This document shows, one piece after another, positions 45,861-57,649 of a stretch of DNA of 64,000 nt. The stretch comes from Nectonema munidae (lineage: Eukaryota; Nematomorpha; Nectonematoida; Nectonematidae), in the NCBI GenBank assembly GCA_030549495.1, contig JAUIRK010000889.1, forward strand, positions 746,501 through 810,500, read 5' to 3'. Position 1 is the first letter of the stretch; each line of letters starts with the position of its first letter. Below the pieces are notes generated by a model that was not told the DNA's origin, ran no database searches, and was given only the letters and a program-made list of their open reading frames with translations. A program made the position numbers and the translations under genes.

Positions 45861-47416
45861 AAATCAGTAATAGATCTTACATCTTATAAAAATTATTATA
45901 AAAATAAATTATTTAAATATTATTAAAATCTTACCATCTTAAAATAATTTTTTTTCATTAATAAAAATTTCTGATTTTTTTTTAAATTTATTGGAAATTA
46001 TTATTTGTATATTTTATGATCTATTAAAAATATAACATTTTAATAATATATAATTTTATGAATGCTATATGTTTATATAATATTTTTTATTTAACAACCT
46101 ATTGATTTCACTATATAAAAAGGAATCAATTATAAGCGTGAAGCTATAGCTTAATATAACTATAGTTATAAGAAGGAGTTCTTACAAATCTAGCTATATT
46201 ATACACCTCACTTGAAAAGTAAAGCTTTTAGTTTTAAAAGGAAATTGCATTATACACATATAATTAGCTTTTTTGAAAGCTCTCTCAAAAATCAATTGGA
46301 AACTTTGATATTTGACACGATAATAAAGTAGGAAATATATCACTATAGGTAATCAACATATATATTAATAATATACATACATATACATATATATATAGCT
46401 GATAAGAATCGTGAAACATTATTACATTTACTTATACTGCTTCCTTAATTTGTCTGACAATTTTCGATAAAAGATTTTAAGTAACATATTTGATATACTT
46501 CCTTCAATAGTAACAAACGAAAAGAAAAACACTTGTTGGGTGCAATAAAGGAGGATTTTATTTTAATTCCTTTTGGCCATCGTTTTTACTGATGATTTCT
46601 AAAGAATTTCATCCCAATTTGAGCTTTTAATTTCTTTCCTTGTCAATTTTACAAAAGATGTTTTAACATAGACAGCGGGTTTCATACACTCTATATTTCC
46701 ACAAACTAACTGAAATCTGGCAAGAACTATTTTTCCCTTAAGAGTAGAATGAGTGGATAAAATTTGTTTTTTGATTAAACATCAAAAAGTGGATGCACAT
46801 AAAGTATTTTCTAATTGCTAAAAATAATGTTTAACTTTTTTAAAAAAATGGTAATTTGCACTGGTTACAATCTGTTATAATTTGAATGCTTATTAAAAAT
46901 ATAATTTTATTATATTGACTTTTTATTTAAATTCTAAGATTTCATGATCTTTTTATTCATTTCAAATAAAATTTTATTTAAATTTAAATAAATAATTTGA
47001 ATCAAAAAATAAATTTCAGTGATTTGATATCATTTTTTTCAAATTTAAAATTTTTTTTGAAAATTTTGTACTTTGACATTTTTTTTAATTTTTGTTAAAA
47101 GTATATATACTAAAAATATATTGGTAAAAAAGAGTCAAATATGACATAACTTTTTATAAACATTTAAGATTTTATTGAATCAAAAAATATATATTTGACA
47201 AAATCATGACATGCTCAATAAACATGATTTACAAACTTTCAAATTCATACAAAAAATATTTGTTTTTATCGAATTTGTTTAATCAGTCATTAGATGTAAA
47301 GTTTCAATTTAAATTGTTTTATAACGATGTTAAAATTTGGAAGTAAAATTTTTTTCTTCATTTGAAATTAAATAACAAAATATATAAAATATGGTGGAGA
47401 AAAGCAACAGGATGAA
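45861..47416. other. Intergenic, nothing recognised
   Basis: Very AT-rich, with simple TATATA words near 46360-46400. No open frame of note. Confidence 0.5.
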
Positions 47417-47558
47417 AGGTAAAGATACCGTGGGGTTTTTTCATCGAGAGGGCACAATTGCACCGCTTGTATCGAACTATGAGGAAAGGAGAGTTGATGG
47501 GGGATTTAACCGAAAACTTTGAGTTATCGAAACCCCGTATATAACCAACCTTACTCTA
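47417..47558 (-). mobile_element. tRNA-derived SINE, copy 4
   Basis: Reverse orientation. It contains GGTAAAGATACCGTGGGG, TCATCGAGAGGGCACAATTG and TATCGAACTATGAGGAAAGG. The B-box complement is damaged (GGATTTAACC). Confidence 0.8.
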
Positions 47559-49484
47559 CTAAAATTGAAAAGAAATAGTTTTCACTCTCAAGATAATCTG
47601 TAACTTTTTGAGAGAGGAAAACTTTGCATAAAGTGAGTAGAGTAAAATTTCCTAAACAATCTATTAATTCAAAAAAAAAATTTTTAATTTGTCTATAGTA
47701 AAGATCAAGTTATATAAGGAATATCTCTATAAATTTATTATCCTTATAAGCTTGACTATAGTTAATATTTTCAATTTTTATAATCTCCGCTGCAAGCACG
47801 AATGTGTGAAAAAATATTATATCATGCATATTTGAAGTCTTAATCATCTCTTTTTTAATATAACATATGTTACTAATTCAAACATTGTAAATGCAAACCC
47901 GTTTTTTTGCTTATGAACATTTATAGATATGTTTTTTTTGTTTTTCTAATATCTTTTTATATGTTGTTTTGTATATCCTATGAAAGATTATTAGGTTTTG
48001 TAAGCAATGTTAATTAGAATTAGAATTTTTTTTGACATAAGAGATTTTGTTGCAAATTTTATCTTCCAGCAAAAACTAGTTTAAGGAGAAGAAGAAGAAG
48101 TATATTGGAAAAAAACATATAAGTGATACAATGATTACATAATGTGTGATTATAACATAAAAACTATGTATATTGTATATATATTAATTTATATATACAA
48201 AAACAGTATCAAAATAGTCTAATTTCAAAAAGTCCTCTTAGCGAGTTTAAGAATTAATTTAAGTAAAAATTCTCAAGTCAAAAAGTATATTTTAAATTTT
48301 TGTATTTCTCAAAGAATTAAATCGCTGAGCTATTTATCGGCATATATGACAATGGCAAAGTTAGATTGGATTTTTTGCGAGCCACAAAATTTAATCCTGA
48401 AATTGTATATATTTTTTAATATTATTCAAAATTTTAATACTTTATTTTATTGGTGATGTCAGATGTCTTAATACTTATATATTTTAGATACAGATGAAAT
48501 GTTTTATACTAAATGTGTTTTTATCAGATAAGATAGATTCTTCGTCTTCTTCAATATATATCCATTATATCAACCCCCATATGTGCATATGTCATACACT
48601 ATACTATTATTTAACATATTCAAAAATTGATTGTATAAACGTTGGTTCAACTTAAATGTAAAATTAGTCTATACTACACTAATACAGTGTTTCAAAGATT
48701 TGCTCAACTAAATTCCTCAACAAAAAATTCTTTTCTAAAAAAATTCCAATTACATAAATTGCACCGATCCAAATTCCACACACCATAATTACTTTTATCC
48801 ATAATCCAAATTAACTTTTTATCTATATAATTCTTATTGAAGTTAAAAAAAAAATAAAAAAATATTTTTCATAAATATAAAAAAAATTATAAATAACTAT
48901 TTTTTTCTAAAAGAAAGCAAAAAATATTTTTTAAATTTTACTTCGTTTTGTTTTTCTAGCAAAAATATCTAATCACGCGCAGATGTATTTTTATATAAAT
49001 GAAGTAATGATAATAATTTATTGCTTATATTTATTAAAATTTTATGAATGGTGCATCCCCTATTCAACCTCTTGAAGTAACCAACTTTGCCATCGTAGAA
49101 GAAGAAGAATTTTTTGGGATTCTCTAAATGGTCATCCCACTAAAACCTAAGCCGGCTCTTGTTACTGCAAAGCTATACCTTGATATATATTATTTTACAA
49201 GAATATTTTTACGCGAACGTCCCTAAAATGGGAAAAATTGTTAAAATTAAATTATTCTTTTAGTTTACTTCTATTTATTTCTTGTTTGCATTTTAAATTG
49301 TTATAACTTTGATCTCTAACTTGATTTTCTTTATATGAATCTTTTTCGATGTGAATAAAAAAACTAACTTTTTTTCATTATTAATTAAAGTATTTTTTGT
49401 TTATAAAAGTATTTATGCTAAATTATTTGAATGATAAATTTATTTAGAATTTGTGGGTAAAGAAAAGATTTTCGAAAGGAGAAA
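47559..49484. other. Intergenic, nothing recognised
   Basis: Very AT-rich, with a GAAGAAGAAG run near 48090 and another near 49095. No gene. Confidence 0.45.
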
Positions 49485-49560
49485 ATGAAGACCACTGCTT
49501 GCATCTTACTTCTATTCTGTTGGATGCTTTACACTCATTCAATTGTCTATTTTGAAGAGA
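49485..49560 (+). CDS. Candidate secreted-peptide gene, exon 1 (signal peptide)
   Basis: ATG at 49485 opens MKTTACILLLFCWMLYTHSI, then VYFEE. This is a convincing signal peptide by eye: a basic second residue, a hydrophobic core ILLLFCWML and a small-residue cut region near THS. A donor-like GTATCC follows at 49561 with one base left over, which the exon at 53598 completes to Ile. Without splicing the frame ends after 39 codons. AAAGGAGAAAATG provides an acceptable A-rich start context. I recognise no family. The exon pairing is supported only by matching phase and by the absence of another good candidate, so a chance frame remains possible. Confidence 0.35.
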
Positions 49561-50633
49561 GTATCCGTTTTTACTTATTTATGTTACATAGTATACATGT
49601 ATAAACAATATGTATTCAATGTGTAGCTATCTTTCTTTCATGAATTCTATATCAAATTTTGCGTTACATTTTAAATTTCTATTATCGTTGAAATTGATCA
49701 TTAATAATGATCACTTCTTTAGGCTAAAGAATAAGAAATACATTTTAAAAATTCAATTCTGTATATAAGTTTTCTGATTAGCTATACCAGGAAGGTGTAT
49801 AATTGAAGCCAAAGCAATTAAGCCCACCGATAATTGTAACTAAGACATTTGAGCGCACTAAAGCCTCCTTAAGCGAAGAAGAATTTCATCAAAATTTTAA
49901 AGTAAAACAAAGTTTTGATATTTTTTTGTTATCTATTTGATAAATCTGCTTATTATTTGTACATTCAATTATACAATATATTTTACGTAGACATAGATTG
50001 AAAAAGTATTGGAAATTATCATCTATTTTTTACTTTATGCTATGTTAGTCATAGATTAATGAAATTATCGAAATTTATTGCCTATCACTATCTTTTCCTA
50101 TTTTTGTTTATAATAGTACTTAGACATTAAAGTTATCGCATAATAAACATTGATTAATAATAAATTGATCTCCAAACCTTTCATGAGACAGTGATCTATA
50201 ATTTCGATTCTCATACGAACCAATATAATTCATAAAAATTAATTTCAAAATAGTGTATAATTTGAACGAGGCAACAGTTTTTCTCACAGTGGAATGATTT
50301 TTTTAGTTAATTTTTTTCTTGTTCAATTTTTATCTTTTTTTTTCGTTTTGTAAAATAGTTAGTGGCATTAGTGAGCACTTATGGCAGACTCCTTTTCGTG
50401 ACTCTCCTTTATTTTGCTACACTGGATAATTTGTAAATAATGTTTGTTTGGGTCCAATTATTATCTATAAGGGCCTAAATGTCTCTGACACTTTTATAGT
50501 GGCGCCATGTAGTAAAAGCCTCAACTGACAGACAAAATCTGTCCACACTCTCCTTAGTCCTCTATACCTTTGTTTTGTACCCCCCCCCCCCCCTTTATTA
50601 AGAAATAAAAGGACTGACTCAAAAACGATTTAA
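49561..50633. other. Possible intron of the secreted-peptide candidate
   Basis: AT-rich, with a C15 run at 50580-50594. Nothing else recognised. Confidence 0.35.
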
Positions 50634-50966
50634 ATGAAACACAAAACGAGCCTAAAATCAAACCGTCAACCAACAATCGTCTCAGAATATAGACGTAAAA
50701 TATTTCGCAAATATTTGAATCCTTTCTACTCTTATGCTCGAATGTTAAAAAGTAAGGGGAATAAAAGATGTCTTAGTGGTCACATAGGTCCCCGTCTTAG
50801 GATGGATGTATCAAAGTGGTATACGTCGAATATTTGCCTACATCATACGAGATTAGTTAGGCTATTGATGCTAAATAACCTTTGTAAATTACTTGTTTTT
50901 TGTCAAAGTGTAACTTTTATTCCATCACATAACGAATTCGATGTTTTGAAACTAAGCAATCAGTAA
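50634..50966 (+). other. Unrecognised 110-codon open frame
   Basis: One of the longer frames not explained by a named transposon. It reads HKTSLKSNRQPTIVSEYRR, then KIFRKYLNPFYSYARML, GHIGPRLRMDVSKWYTSN and ICLHHTRLVRLLMLNN, and ends NEFDVLKLSNQ. It is basic, with higher GC than its flanks. It starts shortly after a C15 tract and lies about 200 bp upstream of a LINE. It could be part of an unfamiliar mobile element or chance. It has no signal peptide, no zinc-binding pattern and no convincing splice sites. Confidence 0.3.
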
Positions 50967-51169
50967 AAAGATGAAATGTTTATTTATTTTTTATGCAAAC
51001 CCATTTTAGTTTATTAATTTTTATATAAATCTTTTGGGCGTTGTCACCATGCAACCAAACTTAACGAAAAGTGATCATTACTGTTTAGTTTTAACAGTCG
51101 TGCAGAAAATAAAAAGTATTATTAAACCTACCAAGTAGAATTTTTATATTGCTAATTACAACAGCATCA

Positions 51170-53152
51170 AAAAAGGTTGGAAAATTTTGATTTGCAATGT
51201 CTCGCCGACAAAAATTCAGAAGAATCATTTATCTACTTTGACTATATAATTAATGAACAAATAAAACTTCATGTTCCTTTATCATCTGGAAGAAAAAAAT
51301 TCAAAGCGTTTATGGATATAAAATCTATTCTCCTCTATAAAAAAAAGAAAAATTTTTCAAGATTTTCAAGAAATTTGGTGGCATTGTCAACTTTAATGAA
51401 AATAAAAAAGTTAGTAGTGAACTACGTGTTATGACAAGAAAACTTGGAATTAATTTTGAAGTAAACATCTTGAAAGATTTTTAAAAAAATTCCAAACGGA
51501 CATCGAGTTATATGAATCAAAAAAGAAAGAATCACACTATACCAAAGAGCATCATGATTGAAGATGATGATAGAATAATGGAAACTGATTTGTTGCCTGA
51601 AACATCCAATCTCTACTTGCATCTATCTATAAAAGGAAATTCCACTGTTAACTACAACAATTAAACCTAAAAACTTTTCTAAGAAGTTGGAAGACGTTTG
51701 TGTTGGATATTCTGAAGTTCGTGATAAGCTTATTAATTTAAATACATCAAAAAGTCCAGGATGTGATAATATATCACCTAACTTTTTCAAAAATTTAGCT
51801 AATACTATTGCTGTTCAGTTACCATTTTTATTTAACAAGTCTTTGAAAGAATCCAGACTTCCTGATGCTTGGAAATTGTGTTGCATTACACCTATCTTCA
51901 AAAAAGGTAATAAAAAATGTGTCTCAAGTTAAAGACCAATATCAGTTAACTGTGTAACGTTTAAAATTTTGGAATCAATAATTAACGATAAAGTTTCGGC
52001 TCAACTTGAAGTTATTGGGTTAGGGGTTCCGAAAATCACCATGGATTTCCTCAAAAAAGTCTACAATTACGAATTTGATCGAATATATAAATGAAATTAC
52101 ACTTGAAGTGAATAAAAGTTAAAAAGTAAATGCTATTTATCTTGGCTTCGAAAAAGCATTTGATACTGTTGCTCATGAAAGGCTTTTACCAAAACTGCAA
52201 TCTCTCTGGTACTTTCTTGAGTTAGATAAAAGACTATATATGCAAAGGCACCTTGTAATATTAAACTGAATTCACTCGACGATTACCGAGGTCACAAGTG
52301 GCTTTCCACAAGGCTCTATAATGGATCCAATTCTTTTCAGTCTGTTCACAAACGATATACCTGACAAACTCAAATCTCATTGTAAATTATTTGCTGACGT
52401 TATCAAAATATCTCAATAAGTGTTATTATCTTCAAGATGAAAAATCTGATAATGATGTCTTATTACTTTAAAACACAAAGACTTGGTGCTGACGATTGAT
52501 TCTAAACTCTGTTTTACAGAACATGTATCGTGTAGTGTTAAGAAAGCTTTTTCTGTACTTCATATGCTGAAAAATACTTTTGTTTTATCTGACTTAAATG
52601 TTGCTGTTCATTTATTTAAGTCATTAGTTAGGCCTACTCTTGAATATGGTAATATAATTTTTGGTAACTCCTCCATATCACATGAAGAAGATTGAAGAAG
52701 TACAAAAAGTATTTACTAAATATTTAAAGAGAATGATGAAAAAGCTCAGCTATGAAGAAAGACTACAAATTGTTAATCTTCCTACTTTATAATACAGACA
52801 ATTCGTAATGAAATGTTAACATTATTTAACATTATAAAGGTAAAATCAATCTTAACAAAAATGTCTTACCCAAGTTTTCTCCAAGAATATCCAGATGACA
52901 CAAGTAAAAACTCAAATCAGAATCTGCTAACAAGTACCGACTAAATTATTTTTCGCAAAGAGCACTCAATAGATGGAAAGGTTTACCTATTGACGTTGTA
53001 AACTCATCCAATAGCGATTTATTCAAAAAGAAGCTCAATGAATTTTGCATAAAAGATAAATAGAAATATTTATGATCATGAAAATTTAGATGCATTTTTC
53101 AAAGGCGTATGCTTTCTTTATGCTTAATAAATTTATGTTATGTTACGTGTTT
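51170..53152 (+). mobile_element. LINE, reverse transcriptase to 3' tail, 5'-truncated
   Basis: Plus-strand order of blocks: the linker (51177-51434), then VRDKLINLNTSKSPGCDNIS, LFNKSLKESRLPDAWKLC and ITPIFKKGNKK, then RPISVNCVTFKILESIIND. Then KVNAIYLGFEKAFDTVAHE, TSGFPQGSIMDPILFSLF and LKLFAD-type sequence (CKLFADVIK, second Asp replaced by Val). The thumb follows with VLTIDSKLCFTEHVSCSV and LFKSLVRPTLEYGN. The element ends in ATTTATGTTATGTTA-type repeats at about 53133-53152. Stops and frame changes are frequent. It lies in the putative intron of the secreted-peptide candidate. The TTATG tail is shared with 55560-56125. Confidence 0.85.
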
Positions 53153-53597
53153 ATTTTCTTTACTTTGACATTAAGAAAATATTGTCGATGTGAAAAAAAA
53201 TTTTTTACAAAAAGTTTTTTTTAATAAATTTTCAAAATCATTAAAATTTTTATCCAATATCCTTTTGTTTCTACATTTTAATATTTTGAATTCGTTTATA
53301 AATTCTGAAAAATATTTATAGATTTTGTTTTTTTTAATTTTTTTTTGAAAAAAAAAACAAATATAAAATCGTTATTGTATTCACTCACTCTAAAAAATCA
53401 GTCATAAATGAGTTGAAAGATGTTTTTGACTTTTCTATATACCTCCATGAAATTGCATCCCTTTTAGAAGTTGAGGTGTGTCAATAGTGGTGTATAACTT
53501 TAAGAGTTTCGCATCAACTTTGACGCCACCGGATTTAAATGAAAAGTCAATAATCTTTTTATTATTTTACACATATGATATCTCATTTATTTTATAG
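53153..53597. other. AT-rich stretch before candidate exon
   Basis: T- and A-rich, no element recognised. Ends with ATTTATTTTATAG, a usable acceptor. Confidence 0.4.
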
Positions 53598-53767
53598 TCG
53601 GAGTTGATGATTTGCCGCCTACACAGCCAGGACAAAGAAACAATGAACGATTTAAAGTGCACGAAATATACCGCTTTTTGCCGGCTTTTGCGAAAAAACA
53701 AAATCTACCTAGTAAGCAAGAAGTTCCTTTCTGGTTTACGCATTTGAGATCGCCCAGATATCGTTAG
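53598..53767 (+). CDS. Candidate secreted-peptide gene, last exon
   Basis: After the acceptor AG at 53596-53597 the frame reads GVDDLPPTQPGQRNNERFKV, then HEIYRFLPAFAKKQNLPSK, QEVPFWFTHLRSPRYR and TAG at 53765-53767. Codon and base use stand out sharply from the AT-rich flanks, which is the main argument for a real exon. It has no cysteine. A Lys-Lys followed by Gln could be a processing site, but no Gly precedes a basic pair, so no amidated peptide is predicted. Joined to 49485-49560 it makes an 81-residue precursor. I recognise no homologue. It could equally be the last exon of a longer gene whose other exons I have missed. Confidence 0.45.
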
Positions 53768-53882
53768 CTTTGGAATTATGTTAGCTAATCATTATTTGTG
53801 TCAAAATGATTTGTCTATCTTGATGTTTCGTTCAAACTTTTTTGAGCCTCATTTTATTGTTGAATTTTGGTGTTTACTTTAA

Positions 53883-53888
53883 AATAAA
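53883..53888 (+). promoter_or_regulatory. Candidate poly(A) signal AATAAA
   Basis: AATAAA about 115 bases after the stop codon of the candidate exon 53598-53767. Confidence 0.35.
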
Positions 53889-54263
53889 TGTAATTCTTTT
53901 CAAAACAGCCAGGATTCATAACTTCAATGTAAGTGATTATATATAGCTATGTGGACTGGATTTTTGAAAAGATGTACCTATAATTTTTAGTTTTATTAAG
54001 TATGCATTTTAAAGGTTACTATCTGTATAGTAATTTTTATAAAAATTTAGGCCTTTTTGGTCTGAAGGTAGAGGAGAAGTGCCCACACTCTTTGATGTGA
54101 TTGGATAAGAATTTTTGAATAGTTTTCCAGTTTTAATTAATAAAATTCCATTAAAATCGAACTAATTATTTTTAAAATTACTTCGATGATTTTTAACTGT
54201 TCTAATGAACTACTCAAAAACCTTGAATCTGATTGGATACAGATATATTTAGTATATATAGTG

Positions 54264-54420
54264 AAAGGTAAAGGTAAAGGTACCATAGGGTGTTTTCATC
54301 GAGAAGGCACAATTGCGCCGCTTGTATCGAACTATGAGGATAGCAGGCTTGATGCGGGATCGAACCCAGAATCTTGAGTTATCGAATCCAGCATCTATCC
54401 AACCATACTCACGTGCCTTT
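54264..54420 (-). mobile_element. tRNA-derived SINE, copy 5 (best preserved)
   Basis: Reverse orientation. It starts with the tail complement GGTAAAGGTAAAGGTACC. The complement of the B box is GGGATCGAACCC near 54356, an exact Pol III B-box match on the other strand. It ends near ACTCACGTGCC. The best intact copy in the window. Confidence 0.85.
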
Positions 54421-55559
54421 ATATTTAGTATATAGAGTGAGATCTGTTTTTAACCAAGTCGGTTTTAACGTAAATATCGCATATAGCGAAACCATTTGCT
54501 TGCCCGATTAAAATCTCCTCTTTATTATTATTAAACTTCTTATAACTAATTCGACCATGACGATATTCTGGAAAGTTGATAGATATGATAGCATCCTCAT
54601 TAGATTCCTTCACAAAGTTTTCACGTCAATGACCGAAGCTCTTTGCACATATTATATTGCATAAGTGTATGGTAATAATATAATCAACATAAAATCTCAT
54701 CTCCTATCCGATAACGGAATTGTGATATGGCCAAAATGGTTTTATTTTGCAGAATTATATCAAATTTAGGCAAAATTTCTTTGAGTAAGGGCCTTCTTTT
54801 CATCTTTATTTCTGAACATATTTAGTTTTGAACTTTTATACTTGTATTTACATCTGACTGATATTGGAGAAAAAGTATAAAAAATGATTTTTCAATTTCA
54901 TAGATGGCGTTAAATTTTTTATTACTTCTCTGTCCTTTGATTAATGAATTTAGTTCATAGAGATTAAAAGATTTAAATTATCTTTTAAAACATAAAGACA
55001 TATTCCTAGAAATAGAAATATCCAGAAAAAATCATTTAAAAATATGCTGTAAAAAATGGATAGAATCCGTCAACTAGGTTATGAAATAAAGAAAAGGTTA
55101 TGAGTATACAGTTCTCCGAAAAAAGCATAAACTTTTAGATTTGCATTCTCAAGAGTAAATCAAATTTCTTTAAGAAAAAATAGTAAAAAAATTTATCTGA
55201 ACTTTTGAAAAAAATTTATTCTACTTATATATCTGAATTTTTAAAAAAGTGAAAAGATTTTATGTTTATTTTTTTAGGATCATAATGTAAAGAAGATTTA
55301 ATGCAGAAGTAAAGATAGCAAAAAATAACATTTCAATAACTTATGTTCATTTTATAAAACTTTAAAATGAGAAATCGAACAGAAGTTCTAACTATAAACA
55401 GAAAATAACAACCCTCTTTGTTAGTTAAAATTTTATTCAGCACAGCAAACACTAGGATATTGAAATAATTTTTATCTTTGGCTATTTGTTATCTTTTAGT
55501 ATCTTCCGGTAAAAGTCTGGCCTATTTTGCACTAACCAATTTTCATGAAACTGCTTTTC
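54421..55559. other. Intergenic, nothing firm
   Basis: The reverse frame 54425-54613 (EEILIGQANGFAICDIYVKT) has coding-like composition but no family I recognise. Its sequence near 54472 (ATATCGCATATAGCGAAACC) also looks like a transposon end. The rest is AT-rich. Confidence 0.35.
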
Positions 55560-56125
55560 AGCTTTAACATTTATCAAATCGAAAAATCGTACATGTTCAA
55601 CATGAACTTACAATCAGTTTATTATATAGAATAAAGAGAAATGAAATGATCACTATTTTTAACATTTTAAAGAAAAATATGATAATAAAAGAAGATGTGC
55701 TGCCTGGTTTTTCAACAAGAATTTCTAGATCGCATTACTTCAGAAAGTTTCCAGAACAAGTATCGCCAAACATTTTTAACACAAACAGCTCTTGAAGATT
55801 AGAATTCTTTGCCAAGTGAAGTTTTGAATTCTACTACGTTGAATGAGTTTAACCGATTTACGACCAATGTTCCCAAAGGGAACGCAGACGAATTCCTACT
55901 TTAAATGGAATTAAATAGGAATTACTAAAGTCGTCTGCTTTGCTTGGTACTAAATGGGTTAAAAACAAACTGGATGCAGTTTGGCAGTCTAGTAAATTGT
56001 ATTACAGTGTATCCTCGTTAAGTCGGACATCTTGGATTCTTGGACAGCTTAATTTCAAGATGCAAACCTTACAGGCATTTGCCTCAATTTTTCTTTAATA
56101 AATATGTTATGTTATGTTCGCTAAA
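55560..56125 (+). mobile_element. LINE 3' end, with a MITE inserted
   Basis: Reads RNEMITIFNILK-type sequence, then EDVLPGFSTRISRSHYFRKF and WNSLPSEVLN-like residues, then LNEF. After the 106-bp MITE the frame resumes NKLDAVWQSSKL, a normal C-terminus for this LINE type. The element ends in AAATATGTTATGTTATGTTC at about 56100-56119, the same tail as 51170-53152. Confidence 0.75.
55853..55958 (+). mobile_element. Small TTAA MITE inside a LINE, 106 bp
   Basis: TTAA at 55849-55852 and 55959-55962 are the exact target duplication. Ends are CCGATTTACGACCAA and TTGGTACTAAATGGG. The palindrome GTTCCCAAAGGGAAC is at 55869-55883, followed by GCAGACGAATTCC and, near the right end, GTCGTCTGCTTTGCTTGG. 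Removing it rejoins the LINE frame, which proves a clean insertion. Confidence 0.9.
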
Positions 56126-57104
56126 TGTACAAATTTATATACATTCAGCTAATATTCCTTTTTAGTGGACTACATGTAAGCAAATCCATTCAAAATAATT
56201 TCTTTATTAATTTTAGAATTTATAATCAACTTATAAATTTTTCATAAGATTTATTCTCATTATTTGTCCTCTTTCATAGAATTTTTGTCAGAAGTGGTGA
56301 AAGATATACTTTCATATATTTAGAAAAAGTTCTGATCCCCCCCCCCCCCCTTGTCTTATTGTCGGCCATTGATAAACATATAAAATTCCAAAAATTATAT
56401 TCTTAAGATTCAATCCTACATTTTAAGTCAAGTCACTGAGAAAAATCATTAGGTAATTTAATAGAAAACCGTATAACTTTATTTTACTATCCTTATTTAA
56501 CATTACTACACCAAAAAAAGTTAATTACTAATTTGAAATTTTTAATAATAAATGAATGAAATTTACCATTTTTATAGTTAGGGTTACTATTGAGAAAAGA
56601 GTAAATTTATTACGAGAGAGTTGTTAAATTTAGATTCACTAGTTATGTAGTCTTTCAGAAAAGGTTGAAAAGAGTTCCAGGAAAATTTACCTTCTAAAAA
56701 TTGACAGACAAACGCTTTCAATGATTAAGGAATGAAAAAATTTCTTCAAAGTTCTTAGTGATATTTTCAGAAAACATGACTTTTCACGATATTTGCACAG
56801 CTACAAATTATCTTGTTATCAAAGTTGAAAGGCTGTTATATTGCATCTATATTTTAAGTCAAATTCCCTTCTATAGGGATTTACACAAAAACTATTTTTC
56901 CCAATTCTAATTAATAAGTTCTCTTATAAGAATACCAGTTATGTTATAGGCACCATGGAAAGACTAGCTCATTAACCCATTATAAAATAGGGTTCGTGTA
57001 GAGTAGGGGTCGGCAAAGTGGTAGATAACGAGCCCTGGGAGTCCATAACAGATCTTTAGGTGTCAATAAGATAGACAAACTTACCAAATTGTGCTATGCT
57101 TTTT
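56126..57104. other. Intergenic; poly-C tract and possible hAT-type end
   Basis: A run of 12 C at 56339-56350. Near 57006 the sequence GTAGGGGTCGGCAAAGTGGTAG resembles CAGGGGTCGGCAAAC-type DNA-transposon ends, unpaired. No gene. Confidence 0.35.
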
Positions 57105-57236
57105 TTAAAAAAAAAGACGCTTTTAAATCAGACGATATCTAAAAAACGCAGACGATTTATATTCAAAGTCATTGAAAAAAGCAGACAAAGATGAAATTAC
57201 TTATGTTCCCAAATGGGAGCATTGGGACGTAATGGG
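57105..57236 (-). mobile_element. Small TTAA MITE, reverse, one end lost
   Basis: The right terminus ATTGGGACGTAATGGG is followed by TTAA (57237-57240). Read on the minus strand it is almost identical to 39412-39542 through three CGTCTGC/TGTCTGC words, but its palindrome is GCTCCCATTTGGGAAC rather than GTTCCTATTTTGGAAC. The far end diverges below about 57130. Confidence 0.75.
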
Positions 57237-57649
57237 TTAAAACATAGCTTAACCCTATTAGTGCTGGGGGCGTAAAACGCCCCCCCCCCTTCACTAAAAA
57301 TTAATTGTAGAAAATTGGCTGAATCATATCCCTTCAAATTTTGTGAATTTTCCTAAAATCGCTAGCTGCATCTTTTGAAACCATTTTCATGGTAGTTGAA
57401 TGACCCTTTCATGTCCAAAACTGTCAATCAAAATCAAAAATTAAATTTTTTCAGCAAAATTTTGACATTATCTGTACTTAACCTTATAACTTAGGATCTA
57501 TATTATATAATACCCTGAAAATTTATAATTATATACAGTTTAGAACGCATAACACTTTATATATTTAATTTTTTCAATAATCATGACTACTTTTTAGAAA
57601 ATGTCAATCAAAATTTTGATTGATCAAAAATGTATCTAATAAAATATAC

